Positions 14,484-22,330 of a stretch of 38,397 nt of DNA are shown piece by piece. This DNA is from a bacterium. Its GTDB lineage: Bacteria > Chloroflexota > Dormibacteria > Aeolococcales > Aeolococcaceae. The notes below the pieces were generated by a model. It made no database searches, was not told the DNA's origin, and saw only the letters and a list, made by a program, of their open reading frames with translations. The stretch's first letter is position 1. Every line of letters begins with the position of its first letter. The position numbers and the translations under genes are program-made. The stretch is taken from the NCBI GenBank assembly GCA_021847925.1, contig JAJZNI010000105.1, positions 1 through 38,397 on the forward strand, written 5' to 3'.

Positions 14484-14489
14484 TAGGCT
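14484..14489 (+). promoter_or_regulatory. Candidate -10 (TAGGCT) of the kinase gene at 14523
   Basis: TAGGCT lies about 34 bases before the ATG, giving a leader near 25-30 bases that includes the GGAGG ribosome site at 14504-14508. The same TAGGCT hexamer is the -10 of the better-supported promoter at 27687-27715. No -35 match is seen here. Confidence 0.35.
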
Positions 14490-14522
14490 CATCGACGTGT
14501 ACCGGAGGATTGGTGCGGCGCG

Positions 14523-15884
14523 ATGAGCGTGACCCCGGGGGTCGCGGCCGACGCCCCCGCTGACCGCGCCCCGGAGCGGGTGACGCCGCAGGCCACGGCC
14601 CACACCATCCCCGATCTCCCGAGCGTCCTCGAGCACGACCGCAGGGCGGGCATCGAGCGGGTGATCGAGCTCGCCCGGTGGATGGTGCTGATCTTCGCCG
14701 CGGTCAGCATCAACATCCCCTACAACCCGACGGGGACCAGCGACGAGGTCAACCTCCTGCTCGGCATCTGGGCCCTCTTCACGCTCGCCACCACCATCGC
14801 TCTCCTGGCCAACCGGCTCCCGACCCGCCGGCTACAGTACGCCATGCTGGCCCTGGACATCGTGGTGGCCAGTGGCCTGGTCGACCTCACCGGCGGCTTC
14901 CAGTCCCAGCTCGGCATCGTCTTCTACCTGGTCATCATCGCCAGCAGCCTTCGCTTCGGCCTGGCCGGCAGCCTGATCTGCGCCTCGAGCATCAGCGCCG
15001 TCTACCTGGGCGTCGGTCTGCTCACCGGGGCCCCCCTGCAGGGCGCGACCCTCACCCTCTTCGCGCAGCGGCTCTTCCTCTTCATGGTCATCGCCCTCAT
15101 CAGCGGTCTGCTGTCGCGGGAGATGATCCAGAGCCGCGCCCGCCAGCTCACCCACACCTACGAGCTGGAGGCCGTGGCCTTCAACGAGCTGCGCGAGGTG
15201 GATCGGATCAAGAGCGATTTCATGATGCTCGCCTCGCACGAGCTGCGAACCCCGCTCACCAAGATCAAGGCCTGGATCAGCCTGATGCAGGATGCGGGGG
15301 ACCGGCTCCCGGCCAGCGCGCGCGACGAGGGCATCCGGGAGCTGCGTGCCGAGTCGGAGCACCTGGCCCGGCTCACCGACAACCTGCTCGCCATCGCCCA
15401 GCTCGAGAGCGGCGAGATCCGCCTCAAGACCACGGCCTGCGACCTCGAGGTGGTGGTGCGGGACACGATCTCCCGGTTCATCGAGTCCGCCGACCGCACC
15501 CGGTTCCTGGTGAACATCGCCCCCGAGGCGTCGCGGGTGATGGCCGACCCCGAGCGCCTGGCCCTGGTGCTGGCGTGTCTCGTCGACAACGCCCTGAAGT
15601 TCTCTCCGGACACCGAGCCGGTCACCATCGCAACCCGGCGCGACAGCGGGTACGTGCTGATGGGGGTCCGTGACAACGGGCGGCGCATCCCCGACGCCGA
15701 GGTGGACCGCGTCTTCGCGTCCTTCTATCAGGTCGAGGCGCCCCTGCTCCGCCAGCGTGGCGGCTTCGGGGTGGGCCTGTACCTCGCCCGCCAGCTCGTC
15801 GAACGGATGGGGGGAAGCATCTGGATCGACAACAGCCGCGCCCGCGGGAACACCTTCGTCATCGCGCTGCCCGCCCACGTCTGA
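14523..15884 (+). CDS. Membrane sensor histidine kinase (HisKA/HATPase)
   Basis: A 453-residue kinase. Residues about 50-200 hold five or six membrane segments with short loops, so it likely senses a membrane or intramembrane signal. The dimerisation/phosphorylation helix has SHELRTPLTKIKAW with His239. The ATPase domain shows the N-box VDNALKFSPD (Asn356), a G1 region DNGRRIP (384-390), the F-region and a G2 region GGFGVGLYLA (413-422). In the usual G1 box the second Gly is conserved (DxGxG); here it is Arg388, which is odd. The ATG at 14523 has GGAGG upstream. The OmpR-type regulator at 16059 follows on the same strand and is the obvious partner, though 174 bases and a strong hairpin separate them. 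Confidence 0.92.
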   Translation: MSVTPGVAADAPADRAPERVTPQATAHTIPDLPSVLEHDRRAGIERVIELARWMVLIFAAVSINIPYNPTGTSDEVNLLLGIWALFTLATTIALLANRLPTRRLQYAMLALDIVVASGLVDLTGGFQSQLGIVFYLVIIASSLRFGLAGSLICASSISAVYLGVGLLTGAPLQGATLTLFAQRLFLFMVIALISGLLSREMIQSRARQLTHTYELEAVAFNELREVDRIKSDFMMLASHELRTPLTKIKAWISLMQDAGDRLPASARDEGIRELRAESEHLARLTDNLLAIAQLESGEIRLKTTACDLEVVVRDTISRFIESADRTRFLVNIAPEASRVMADPERLALVLACLVDNALKFSPDTEPVTIATRRDSGYVLMGVRDNGRRIPDAEVDRVFASFYQVEAPLLRQRGGFGVGLYLARQLVERMGGSIWIDNSRARGNTFVIALPAHV

Positions 15885-15888
15885 GCCG

Positions 15889-15933
15889 CCCGGGGCCACC
15901 CCGGCCCGGCCGGGCGAGGAGGGGTGCCCCGGG
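15889..15933 (+). terminator. GC-rich hairpin between kinase and regulator genes
   Basis: CCCGGGG-CCACCCC pairs with GGGGTG-CCCCGGG with one unpaired base, enclosing an inner GGCCCGGCC region. It begins 4 bases after the kinase stop. There is no T-run after it, so it may be an attenuator, a processing site or a Rho-independent terminator of the GC-rich type. It suggests that the downstream regulator is not always made in fixed ratio to the kinase. Confidence 0.4.
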
Positions 15934-16058
15934 TCTCGGCCCGGTAAAACGGCGCAACTTTCGGGTAACCGGATCGGATCCTTCGCCATCAGCGTGGTAG
16001 CTTCGTGGCCAAGCAACGAGGCGCCCGCGGGGCGGCGCCGCTCCAGGGGAAGACCGGC

Positions 16059-16889
16059 ATGTGCCCCTTCACGGACTACAGCATCCTCAACCCGGCGGGG
16101 GCCGGGAACCGCGCCGGCGTCACCGAGGCGACCGTGCTGGTCATCGACGACGACCCCTCGATGCACGACATCCTCAGCGTGCTGGGGCAGCAGCACGGGT
16201 TCGGCATCCAGTTCGCCGAGGATGGGCTGGACGGGGTGCGCCTCGCCGAGTCCAGCGATGTCGACCTGATCCTCCTCGACCTCAGCCTCCCCGGGCTCAC
16301 CGGCTTCGACGTCTGCCGGCGGCTGCGCGGCGCCGGGGTCGAGGTGCCGATCATCATGGTCTCGGCCAGCTCCGACCCGGTGGACGTGGTGGTCGGCCTC
16401 GAGATCGGCGCGGACGACTACATCACCAAGCCCTTCGAGGTGCGCGAGCTCGCGGCTCGCATCAACGCCAAGCTCCGCCGCCAGCGGACCTCGCAGTCGC
16501 AGGTCCGGCCGGGCCGCCTCAAGTTCCCGGGGCTCATCGTCGACGTGGGACGCCATGAGGTGCTCCGTGACGGCAGGCCGGTCACGCTCACCCCCACCGA
16601 GTTCGACCTGCTGGCTCTCCTCTCCGCCTCGCCGGGCCGGGTGATCTCGCGCTCCGAGATGATCCAGAAGGTGTGGGGGCAGGGCGCGGACCTCGACCTG
16701 CGCTCCGTCGACGCCCACGTGTACCGGCTCCGCCGGAAGATCGAGCCGGAGGGTCCCCGCCCCACCTACATCCACGCCGTCCCCGGCATCGGGTACCGCT
16801 TCGAGCGCCGCGGCCTCAACGAGCGGCTCGCCAAGGCTCAGGATGGGGGCGTGGAGGAGAGCACGGCCCCGGTCGCGAACGGCACCTGA
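16059..16889 (+). CDS. OmpR/PhoB-family response regulator
   Basis: A 276-residue regulator with a receiver domain and a winged-helix DNA-binding domain. Acidic residues are Asp30-32, the phosphoacceptor is Asp74 (LILLDLSLPG), the switch Ser is Ser102, and Lys124 lies in ITKPF. The output domain (about 150-245) has the expected TPTEFDLLALL, SRSEMIQKVWG and VDAHVYRLRRKI segments and ends in GIGYRFERR. About 24 residues precede the receiver, more than usual, with a lone Cys2. I chose ATG 16059 because AGGGGAAG lies just upstream; an in-frame GTG at 16005 would add 18 basic residues but has no ribosome site. It is the likely partner of the kinase at 14523. Targets are unknown. Confidence 0.93.
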   Translation: MCPFTDYSILNPAGAGNRAGVTEATVLVIDDDPSMHDILSVLGQQHGFGIQFAEDGLDGVRLAESSDVDLILLDLSLPGLTGFDVCRRLRGAGVEVPIIMVSASSDPVDVVVGLEIGADDYITKPFEVRELAARINAKLRRQRTSQSQVRPGRLKFPGLIVDVGRHEVLRDGRPVTLTPTEFDLLALLSASPGRVISRSEMIQKVWGQGADLDLRSVDAHVYRLRRKIEPEGPRPTYIHAVPGIGYRFERRGLNERLAKAQDGGVEESTAPVANGT

Positions 16890-16893
16890 GCGG

Positions 16894-16916
16894 CCCCCTC
16901 CCGGGCACCGAGGGGG
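16894..16916. terminator. Hairpin between convergent genes
   Basis: CCCCCTC pairs exactly with GAGGGGG around a 9-base loop, in the 40-base gap between the regulator stop (16889) and the minus-strand stop at 16930. No T-run follows on either strand; bidirectional termination is inferred. Confidence 0.45.
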
Positions 16917-16929
16917 ATCGCCCCCCGGA

Positions 16930-17334
16930 TCAGAGGGTCCCGCCCTGAGGGCGGCGCGCGGCCCGGTGCCGCCGGGCACCCGCCGGCTGGAGCACCCACT
17001 GACCGTGCTCGTTCATCTCCGCCGGGCGCGCGTCGACGAGCTGGCTCGCCAGCAGCGAGAGGGTCCGCCCCTGGGGGAGCGCGAAGTCGAGGCAGGGCAT
17101 CAGAGCCCCGCCCCACACGCGCCGCTCGGCGAGCCCCGCGTAGACGGCAACGCTGCGCGTGACCCGCCTCTGGCTCGGACCGCCCACGGAGTACGAGATG
17201 CGGTACATGGCCCCGGGCTGGAGCGCGAAGTGGTCCACCGGGTTCGCGTAGCCGTCGCGCGAGCCGCCGTCCCTCACCAGGCGCTGGCGCCGCGGCATCT
17301 CGGGACCGCTGAAGAGAGAGGTTTGTACGGTCAT
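16930..17334 (-). CDS. Small soluble protein, unknown, beta-rich
   Basis: A 134-residue protein starting MTVQTSLFSGPEMPRR. The middle (about 38-105) is rich in predicted beta strands: YRISYSVGG, RRVTRSVAVYAGL, RRVWGGALMPCLDFAL, GRTLSLLASQLVDARPA. The order (tyrosine strand, Arg-rich strand, Trp strand, then an Arg-Thr-Leu strand and a residue pair like DA) faintly resembles WYL or other Sm-like barrels, but the match is too weak to name. The C-terminus is very basic (RRHRAARRPQ). The ATG at 17334 has no Shine-Dalgarno; GATAAT lies 9 bases upstream, fitting a leaderless transcript. It is divergent from parA at 17527. Nucleic-acid binding is possible from charge only. Confidence 0.6.
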   Translation of the reverse strand: MTVQTSLFSGPEMPRRQRLVRDGGSRDGYANPVDHFALQPGAMYRISYSVGGPSQRRVTRSVAVYAGLAERRVWGGALMPCLDFALPQGRTLSLLASQLVDARPAEMNEHGQWVLQPAGARRHRAARRPQGGTL

Positions 17335-17343
17335 CTTGGTGCG

Positions 17344-17349
17344 ATTATC
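17344..17349 (-). promoter_or_regulatory. Candidate -10 (GATAAT) for leaderless gene at 17334
   Basis: GATAAT on the minus strand differs from TATAAT only at the first base and lies 9 bases before the ATG. No -35 is recognisable. Confidence 0.45.
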
Positions 17350-17526
17350 CGGGGTGGGGGGCACGGAGCGGCGACGCCCTGTCACGCGCGGGTCACATCC
17401 GCGTCGCCGTTCACCGCCACCCCCCCGGGGGGAGGCCGGGCGAGCGGCCACGTCGCTGTCGCAGGCAAGATACGAAGGGGGCACTCGGGACGAGAGGCCG
17501 GCGTGGTTCAGCCAAGGTAGGGTGTG

Positions 17527-18312
17527 ATGGCATCGGCTCCGAGCATGGGTATCGGGATCGCCTGCGTCTCGGGCAAGGGCGGTGTCGGCAAGACCACCAC
17601 CGCGATCAACCTCGCGGCCGCCCTCGCGGAGGGGGGGCGCCGCGTGCTGACCGTCGACTGCGACCCGCAATCCAACCTCACGAGCGGCCTGGGCCAGGAT
17701 CCCTACGCGCTGACGACGAGCCTCGGCGATCTCCTGAGCGGCAGGGTCGCCGCCCGCGACGCGATCCTCGCCACCGGGTGGGACAACCTCGACCTGCTCC
17801 CCGCCACGCCCGACCTGACCGCGGTCGAGGCGGAGCTGCCCACCGGCCTGCACCGGGAGACCCTGCTCCGTGAGGCGCTGGCCCAGGACGGGGTGCGCCT
17901 CGCCTACGATTTCATCCTGTACGACACGCCGCCCAGCTTCGGCTTCCACACCGTCAACGCCCTTGCGGCCACCGACTACGTGATCGTGCCCCTGCAGATG
18001 TCGGGCTTCGCGGTCCGCGGCCTCAAGGAGGTCCTGCGCACGGTCCTTCTCGCCCAGGGCCGCCTGAATCCCGAGCTCCGGGTGCTCGGCATCGTGCCCA
18101 CGTTCGTCAACCTGCGCACCAACTTCAGCCGCCAGCTGCTGGGCGGCCTGGCCGAGCTGGCGGGCCTGCGCGTCTTCGAGAGCGTCATCCCCCCCACCGT
18201 CAAGATCCAGGAGACGTCTCTCGCCAGCGTGCCGATCACCGCCTACGCTCCCGGCTCGAAGGCGGCCGCCGCCTATCGCGCCCTCGCCGACGAGGTGGTG
18301 CGGAGTGTCTGA
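17527..18312 (+). CDS. ParA-family ATPase (first of two)
   Basis: A 261-residue ParA/Soj-type ATPase. The deviant Walker A is KGGVGKTT at 17-24 with the signature Lys17; the A' motif is VDCDPQSN (Asp44, Asp46); Walker B is FILYDTPPS with Asp133. The rest keeps the ParA fold, including a C-terminal region with several basic residues for non-specific DNA binding. ParA proteins dimerise with ATP on DNA or membranes and position cargo when stimulated by a ParB-like partner. The next gene, overlapping by 8 bases, encodes a ParB-like protein, so they form an operon. It is far from any recognisable origin region, and the neighbours are pilus genes, so cargo other than the chromosome is likely (inference). 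An alternative start is the adjacent GTG at 17524 or ATG at 17545. Confidence 0.93.
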   Translation: MASAPSMGIGIACVSGKGGVGKTTTAINLAAALAEGGRRVLTVDCDPQSNLTSGLGQDPYALTTSLGDLLSGRVAARDAILATGWDNLDLLPATPDLTAVEAELPTGLHRETLLREALAQDGVRLAYDFILYDTPPSFGFHTVNALAATDYVIVPLQMSGFAVRGLKEVLRTVLLAQGRLNPELRVLGIVPTFVNLRTNFSRQLLGGLAELAGLRVFESVIPPTVKIQETSLASVPITAYAPGSKAAAAYRALADEVVRSV

Positions 18313-18943
18313 GGCGCTGGAGCGGCAGCACCGCCCGCAGGCCCCGCCTCCGCTGGGGGCCACCCCCCTGGCCCGGTGGCTGGCACCGACCTCGGAGTCG
18401 CGGCTGGAGCGGATCGCCTGCGCCGACATCTCGCCGCGGCCCTGGCCGACCCACCCGGACGGCGACGACCGCCTGGTAGCCCTGGTCCGGAGCATCCGGG
18501 AGCGAGGGGTGGTCGAGCCCCTCCTGCTCCGGCCCGCCGCCGCCGGGCGCTTCGAGGTCGTCCTCGGTGCCCGTCGCCTGGAGGCCGCTCGCCGCGCCGG
18601 CCTCGCCGAGGTGCCCGCCATCGTTCGCGCTCTCGACGACGCCGAGGCCACCCTCCTCGCCGCATGGAGCCTGCTTCACCGGCTCCGGCCCGGCGAGATG
18701 GTCGAGATGGCGGCGCGGCTCGCCGCGGCCGGGGTGACCGAGGCCGAGGCCGCCCTCCTGCTGGGCACGGCCTCGCCGCCGTCGCGGGAGCCGGACCCGC
18801 CGGAATGGCCGCTGCTCGGCGGCTCGGCGGCGCTTCGCTTCGCGGGTGCGGGCTCGCCCGCCACCCTTCTCCTCCACGCGCTCGGGGACCGGCGCGCGGC
18901 GCTGCTCGCGCTCCGTGGCGGCGCCCCGGCGGGGCTCGGCTGA
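18305..18943 (+). CDS. Short ParB/Spo0J N-domain-like protein
   Basis: A 212-residue protein. Residues about 36-115 match the ParB/Srx nuclease-like N-domain: [20 protein letters not shown], then [18 protein letters not shown] (the GxRR nucleotide motif at 88-91) and [10 protein letters not shown]. The usual ENxQR box is replaced by [12 protein letters not shown] degenerate helix-turn-helix-like stretch follows ([20 protein letters not shown]), but the long DNA-binding and dimerisation parts of chromosomal ParB are missing; canonical ParB is about 280-300 residues. The GTG start at 18305 overlaps the parA stop by 8 bases. It probably stimulates the ParA and links it to its cargo, perhaps with CTP binding as in ParB. 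No parS-like palindrome was seen nearby. It might bind protein rather than a DNA site. Confidence 0.75.
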   Translation: MSEALERQHRPQAPPPLGATPLARWLAPTSESRLERIACADISPRPWPTHPDGDDRLVALVRSIRERGVVEPLLLRPAAAGRFEVVLGARRLEAARRAGLAEVPAIVRALDDAEATLLAAWSLLHRLRPGEMVEMAARLAAAGVTEAEAALLLGTASPPSREPDPPEWPLLGGSAALRFAGAGSPATLLLHALGDRRAALLALRGGAPAGLG

Positions 18944-18965
18944 GAGCGTCCGGGGAGGACTCGGG

Positions 18966-19472
18966 ATGAGCAGCCCGCGGCAGCGCCCGGCGGCCCCCAC
19001 CGAGGAGGAGCTGCTCCAGCAGTGGGCCTTCCTGGACAGCCTGGTGGAGCGCCAGGCCGCGCAGCTTCGAGCCGGGGTTCAGGATGTCGAGGAGCCCGAC
19101 GAGCTCGAGGGCGCCCCCGAGCGGGCGGAGCTGGAGGGTCTGCGCACCTCCCTCGCCCTCCTGGAGGCGGAGCGCGACGATCTGCGGGGCCGCGTCGCGG
19201 CGGCCGAGAGGCAGCTCGCCCTCGCCCGTGCCCACACCGAGGCCACGGCCCAGGAGCGGGTGGCGGAGCGGGCCCGGAGCCAGGAGGCGATCGGTGCGCT
19301 GCAGCGGCGACTTCAGGCCGCCGAGGCCGCTCAGGCGCGCACGGAGGCCGACCTCGCGCAGACGCGGGCCGCGCTGGAGCAGGCCGAGCGGGAGCTCCAG
19401 GTGCTCCGGCATCGCGCGGGGCAACCGCACCGCGGCTTCTGGCGGATCGGCCGCCGCCCACCCTCGGGCTGA
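18966..19472 (+). CDS. Coiled-coil protein, unknown
   Basis: A 168-residue protein. After a short Pro-rich start, residues about 15-35 have an amphipathic helix (EELLQQWAFLDSLVERQAAQ) and about 50-150 form one long coiled coil rich in Glu, Arg, Ala and Leu. It ends with a basic tail containing HRGFWRIGRR. The ATG at 18966 has GGGGAGG at 18952-18958. It follows the ParB-like gene after 22 bases on the same strand and is likely in the same operon. Coiled-coil partners of ParA-type systems often act as adaptors or scaffolds; that role here is inference. It converges on the second ParA-like gene with only 31 bases between. Confidence 0.7.
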   Translation: MSSPRQRPAAPTEEELLQQWAFLDSLVERQAAQLRAGVQDVEEPDELEGAPERAELEGLRTSLALLEAERDDLRGRVAAAERQLALARAHTEATAQERVAERARSQEAIGALQRRLQAAEAAQARTEADLAQTRAALEQAERELQVLRHRAGQPHRGFWRIGRRPPSG

Positions 19473-19478
19473 TCCCCG

Positions 19479-19495
19479 CCGGCGCGGTGCGCCGG
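19479..19495. terminator. Short hairpin between convergent genes
   Basis: CCGGCGC and GCGCCGG form a perfect 7-bp stem with a 3-base loop in the 31-base gap between the coiled-coil gene and the minus-strand ParA-like gene. There is no T-run. Confidence 0.35.
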
Positions 19496-19503
19496 GACCG
19501 CGG

Positions 19504-20280
19504 TCAGGCCGGGACGGGCGAGGCGGCCCTCCGGCCCTGGGCCAGCGCGATGAACTGGCGGAGGGCATCGACGGGCACGTCCCGCGTGGCCAGCTCCTGG
19601 AGCAGCCGCTTCGCCTCCTCGAGGAGCATCGGTCCGGGCATCTCGCCCTTGCCGGAGGTGGCCGCCACCCAGCCCGAGCTGAACCACAGGACGGTCTGGA
19701 AGGCCAGCCCGTTGGCGGTGAGCCCGTACAGAAGGGACTCCGTGAGACGGGAGAGCGGCCGCTTGGCGTTGCTGACAACGATGCCGCGAATCCGGTGAAG
19801 CACGCCCAGCTCCTGGGCGAGCCCCACGCTGAGGGCGGCCGCGCGCAGCGAGAGGAGGTCGAGGGCCGTCGGGATCACGATCCGGTCCGCCACGGTCATG
19901 GGCCCGATGAGCGAGGGCTCGTGGGGGTGGGTGTCGATCAGGATCACATCGGCGTCGTCCAGCACCGGCTCCACGACATCGCGGAGCTGGCGTTCGTGGA
20001 GCGGCTCGTGGTTCAGGCTGCGATGCCCGGGCACGGTGCGTATGCCCAGGGGATGCTCGACCAGAGCCTGGCGCAGGCCGATTCGACCGTGCAGCACATC
20101 GGCGATGGTCACGGCGCGCTTGGCCTTCTCCAGGGCGTTGCTGAGACCCCCGGTCGGGTCCAGGTCGATGGCGACGACGCTCAGCCCGCTGGCCGCAGCC
20201 GCGGCGGCCAGCGCGTAGGTGGTGGTCGTCTTGCCAACGCCACCCTTCAGTGACGCGATCGTGATTATTTCGGCGGGCAC
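19504..20280 (-). CDS. ParA/MinD-like ATPase (second)
   Basis: A 258-residue ParA-family ATPase. Walker A is KGGVGKTT at 12-19 (signature Lys12), A' is IDLDPTGG (Asp39, Asp41), and Walker B is VILIDTHPH with Asp116. The sequence after Walker B (PSLIGPMTVADRIVIPT) fits the family. It is clearly different from the ParA at 17527, so it is not a recent copy. It lacks the N-terminal receiver domain typical of CpaE/TadZ, yet its place next to a Tad locus makes a TadZ-like positioning role worth considering. I chose the GTG at 20280 because the protein then starts MPAEIITIASLKGG as usual for the family. A TATTCT hexamer 6 bases upstream suggests a leaderless mRNA. An upstream TTG at 20325 is also in frame. 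Confidence 0.88.
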   Translation of the reverse strand: MPAEIITIASLKGGVGKTTTTYALAAAAAASGLSVVAIDLDPTGGLSNALEKAKRAVTIADVLHGRIGLRQALVEHPLGIRTVPGHRSLNHEPLHERQLRDVVEPVLDDADVILIDTHPHEPSLIGPMTVADRIVIPTALDLLSLRAAALSVGLAQELGVLHRIRGIVVSNAKRPLSRLTESLLYGLTANGLAFQTVLWFSSGWVAATSGKGEMPGPMLLEEAKRLLQELATRDVPVDALRQFIALAQGRRAASPVPA

Positions 20281-20285
20281 GCCCG

Positions 20286-20292
20286 TAGAATA
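20286..20292. promoter_or_regulatory. Overlapping divergent -10 elements (TAGAATA)
   Basis: The 7 bases TAGAATA give TAGAAT on the plus strand, 8 bases before the ATG at 20300, and TATTCT on the minus strand, 6 bases before the GTG at 20280. Both genes lack Shine-Dalgarno sequences. One symmetric -10 could therefore drive two leaderless, divergent transcripts, with mutually exclusive polymerase binding. Confidence 0.5.
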
Positions 20293-20299
20293 TCCCGCG

Positions 20300-21898
20300 A
20301 TGGCAACAACCGCGCCATTTGTCAAGCTCCTGCGACAACTCTCCGGGGCACGGGACGACTACCGGACGGGTGCCTTCGACATCACCTGGGACGGTGCCAA
20401 GGCGACCCTCTACCTCGTGTTCGGTCAGCCCAACCACGCCACCCTGCAGACCTCCGGGGGCCGGAGGATCGAGGGCGAGGAGGTCCTGGCCGCCCTCGTG
20501 AACCAGCTCCCCCCCCGGTTTCAGATCTCTCCGTGGCGCAAGGAGGTCGTCCGCACGGAGACGCTCCGGTGCAGCCTGGACGAGCTGATCGAACCGTTCG
20601 CCCAGATGGCGGGGGCCGCCTCGCCCCTGCCGGAGACGGCGGAGAGGGACGGCGGCGGCGGCGCGACGCCCGCAGCCTCGGACCTCGGCCTCGGTCTCGA
20701 CGACTTCCCCCTCCTGCCCCTCGGTCCCTCGCTCTGGGCCGACGCCTCGGCCACCGTCGTGCACCTCGACACCCTGGTGCCCAACCTCCCCGACGCGCTC
20801 ATCGTGGTCACCGGGCCGCGGCTGCGCGCGGCCGGCGTGGTCATCCGTCACCGCCTGGTCGACGCGGTCTGGACCGAGGATGGCGAGACGTCGATCGGAG
20901 AGACGGCGGTGATGGCGCTGATGGGCACGACCCAGGGCAGCGTGTCCGGATACCAGCTCGCCAGCCCGGAGCTGGCGGAGGCTCTGACGATGCTGTGGCG
21001 CTACCCGGTGGCGCACCGGACCGTCCCGGCCGCCTGGATCAGGCCCGAGGGCCTCATCGCGGACCTGGAGCGGCGCCGGCGCGATTGCGCCCTGGTGGTG
21101 AGCGGCCCGGCCAGGGGCGTGGCCCTCTTCACGGCGGGCAGGCTGATCGGCGCGTACGCGGAGGGCGACCGCGTGCCCGCCGCGCTCCCGGAGCGGGTGG
21201 TCACCCTCCTCGCCACCCCGGGAGCGACGGTCACCATCCGCCAGCACGCCGACGAGCCGCGACGGGAGGAGAACCTGCCGGAGACGGCGTTCCACGCCTT
21301 CGTGGGCCCGGCCGCCGCCGCGGTCGGGGCCTCCCCGATGCCCGAGAGCGTCCCCTCCGGCGCACTGGAGGCGGGCGCCGCCCCGACCGCCGGGCCGGCC
21401 TCCGGCCTCCCGGAGCTCCCCACCGCTCTCGCGGCCCCCTCCGGGACGCCCTTCACGGGCGGCGGTGACCTCCTCGCCGCGCTGCCGGACGCCCGCCCGG
21501 CCCCCCCACCACCTCCCCCGCCGCCACCGCAGGCACCGCCGCCGGGCGTGGCCGCCCCCGCGTGGTTCGCCGGCCTCGCCGGGCCGGCGGAGGGCGCGGT
21601 CGCCACCCCGCGGCCGCCCGGGCCGCCCCCGCCCCTCCCCGGCGAGCGGGCCGACGACGGGGCGGGCTACCAGGCGGTGAAGCGCGACCTGATCCAGATC
21701 GGAACCCTGTGGCTGGGCGACGCGGGAGGCGCGCAGGCCGCGGAGATGATCACCCGCGCGCGTCCCTCGGTCGAGGACATCATGAGCACGATCGACGCCA
21801 TCGCCGCGGCGGCCGTGCCCGACCACGAGCCGTCCGTGGTCCAGGCGATGGCGCGCGAGATGCGCTTCCACGCCGCCGAGCACCTGAGCGGCCTGTGA
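20300..21898 (+). CDS. DUF4388/PATAN-like multidomain protein
   Basis: A 532-residue soluble protein. Residues about 14-90 resemble the DUF4388/PATAN domain: a short beta unit in which GAFDITWDGAKATLYLVFGQPNHA reads like the family's 'small-change, written on surface' strands, then a helical part. Two further related units are likely at about 150-245 and 260-320 (ALVVSGPARGVALFTAGRLIGA). Residues about 330-450 are a Pro/Ala/Gly linker with a run of eight Pro. The C-terminal 75 residues (YQAVKRDLIQIG... to the end) are helical. PATAN-type domains occur with receivers and gliding or pilus regulators, where they are protein adaptors. It is divergent from the second ParA-like gene with a shared promoter and has no ribosome site. 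Domain naming is from pattern only. Confidence 0.6.
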   Translation: MATTAPFVKLLRQLSGARDDYRTGAFDITWDGAKATLYLVFGQPNHATLQTSGGRRIEGEEVLAALVNQLPPRFQISPWRKEVVRTETLRCSLDELIEPFAQMAGAASPLPETAERDGGGGATPAASDLGLGLDDFPLLPLGPSLWADASATVVHLDTLVPNLPDALIVVTGPRLRAAGVVIRHRLVDAVWTEDGETSIGETAVMALMGTTQGSVSGYQLASPELAEALTMLWRYPVAHRTVPAAWIRPEGLIADLERRRRDCALVVSGPARGVALFTAGRLIGAYAEGDRVPAALPERVVTLLATPGATVTIRQHADEPRREENLPETAFHAFVGPAAAAVGASPMPESVPSGALEAGAAPTAGPASGLPELPTALAAPSGTPFTGGGDLLAALPDARPAPPPPPPPPPQAPPPGVAAPAWFAGLAGPAEGAVATPRPPGPPPPLPGERADDGAGYQAVKRDLIQIGTLWLGDAGGAQAAEMITRARPSVEDIMSTIDAIAAAAVPDHEPSVVQAMAREMRFHAAEHLSGL

Positions 21899-22014
21899 CC
21901 CGCACCCATGCCTGAGCCCACCCCAGGCGCCGCCGGCGGGCCACCTCGGATCCGGCGCCTCAGCCCGCCCACCGGCTGGCCCGGGGCGCGATCCGGACGG
22001 AGGCCCGCGAGACC

Positions 22015-22311
22015 GTGAGCGGCCTCCTCCACGCCCTCACGGCCAACCTCGCCATCCTCCTCGCGGCGGTGGCGATCGCCGAGGGGATCCTCGCCGCCTG
22101 GCTGCTCCGGCGCAACGATGACCTCCGGCTCCGCCTGCGCCGGGCCCATGAGGCGGCGGAGGCGGCGGCGCGGGCCGCCGCCCTGGCCGCGCCGGGGGGC
22201 GTCGATCCCGAGATCGTGATCCACCTCCTCCGCACCGGCCAGTCGGTGACGCTCGACGTCGTCCACGACCTGATGGAGCGCCGGGACCGGACGGAGGTGC
22301 CGTCGCGCTGA
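22015..22311 (+). CDS. Small membrane-anchored protein, unknown
   Basis: A 98-residue protein with one N-terminal membrane segment (about 8-28, ANLAILLAAVAIAEGILAAW), then an Arg/Ala-rich coiled-coil-like helix (about 33-60) and a short C-terminal domain (VDPEIVIHLLRTGQSVTLDVVHDLM). The start is GTG at 22015, with GGAGG 11 bases upstream. It lies 116 bases after the PATAN-like gene on the same strand and is probably cotranscribed. The layout, one anchor and a cytoplasmic helical tail, would fit a membrane receptor for a ParA-type or scaffold protein, but this is inference. I do not recognise the family. Confidence 0.55.
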   Translation: MSGLLHALTANLAILLAAVAIAEGILAAWLLRRNDDLRLRLRRAHEAAEAAARAAALAAPGGVDPEIVIHLLRTGQSVTLDVVHDLMERRDRTEVPSR

Positions 22312-22330
22312 CCGCGGGCACGCGGGGACA

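Noticed and set aside
17335-18651. Upstream extension of the minus-strand gene at 16930
   Set aside because: It would run antisense through parA and parB-like genes. Coding character begins at the ATG at 17334.
17335-20300. A parS site near the ParA/ParB-like genes
   Set aside because: No sequence close to the TGTTTCACGTGAAACA palindrome was seen in this region.
21908-22018. A 36-codon ORF whose stop overlaps the GTG of the small membrane gene
   Set aside because: The overlap looks like coupling, but the peptide is only Pro/Arg/Gly and has no ribosome site; it is not distinguishable from chance in this GC-rich DNA.
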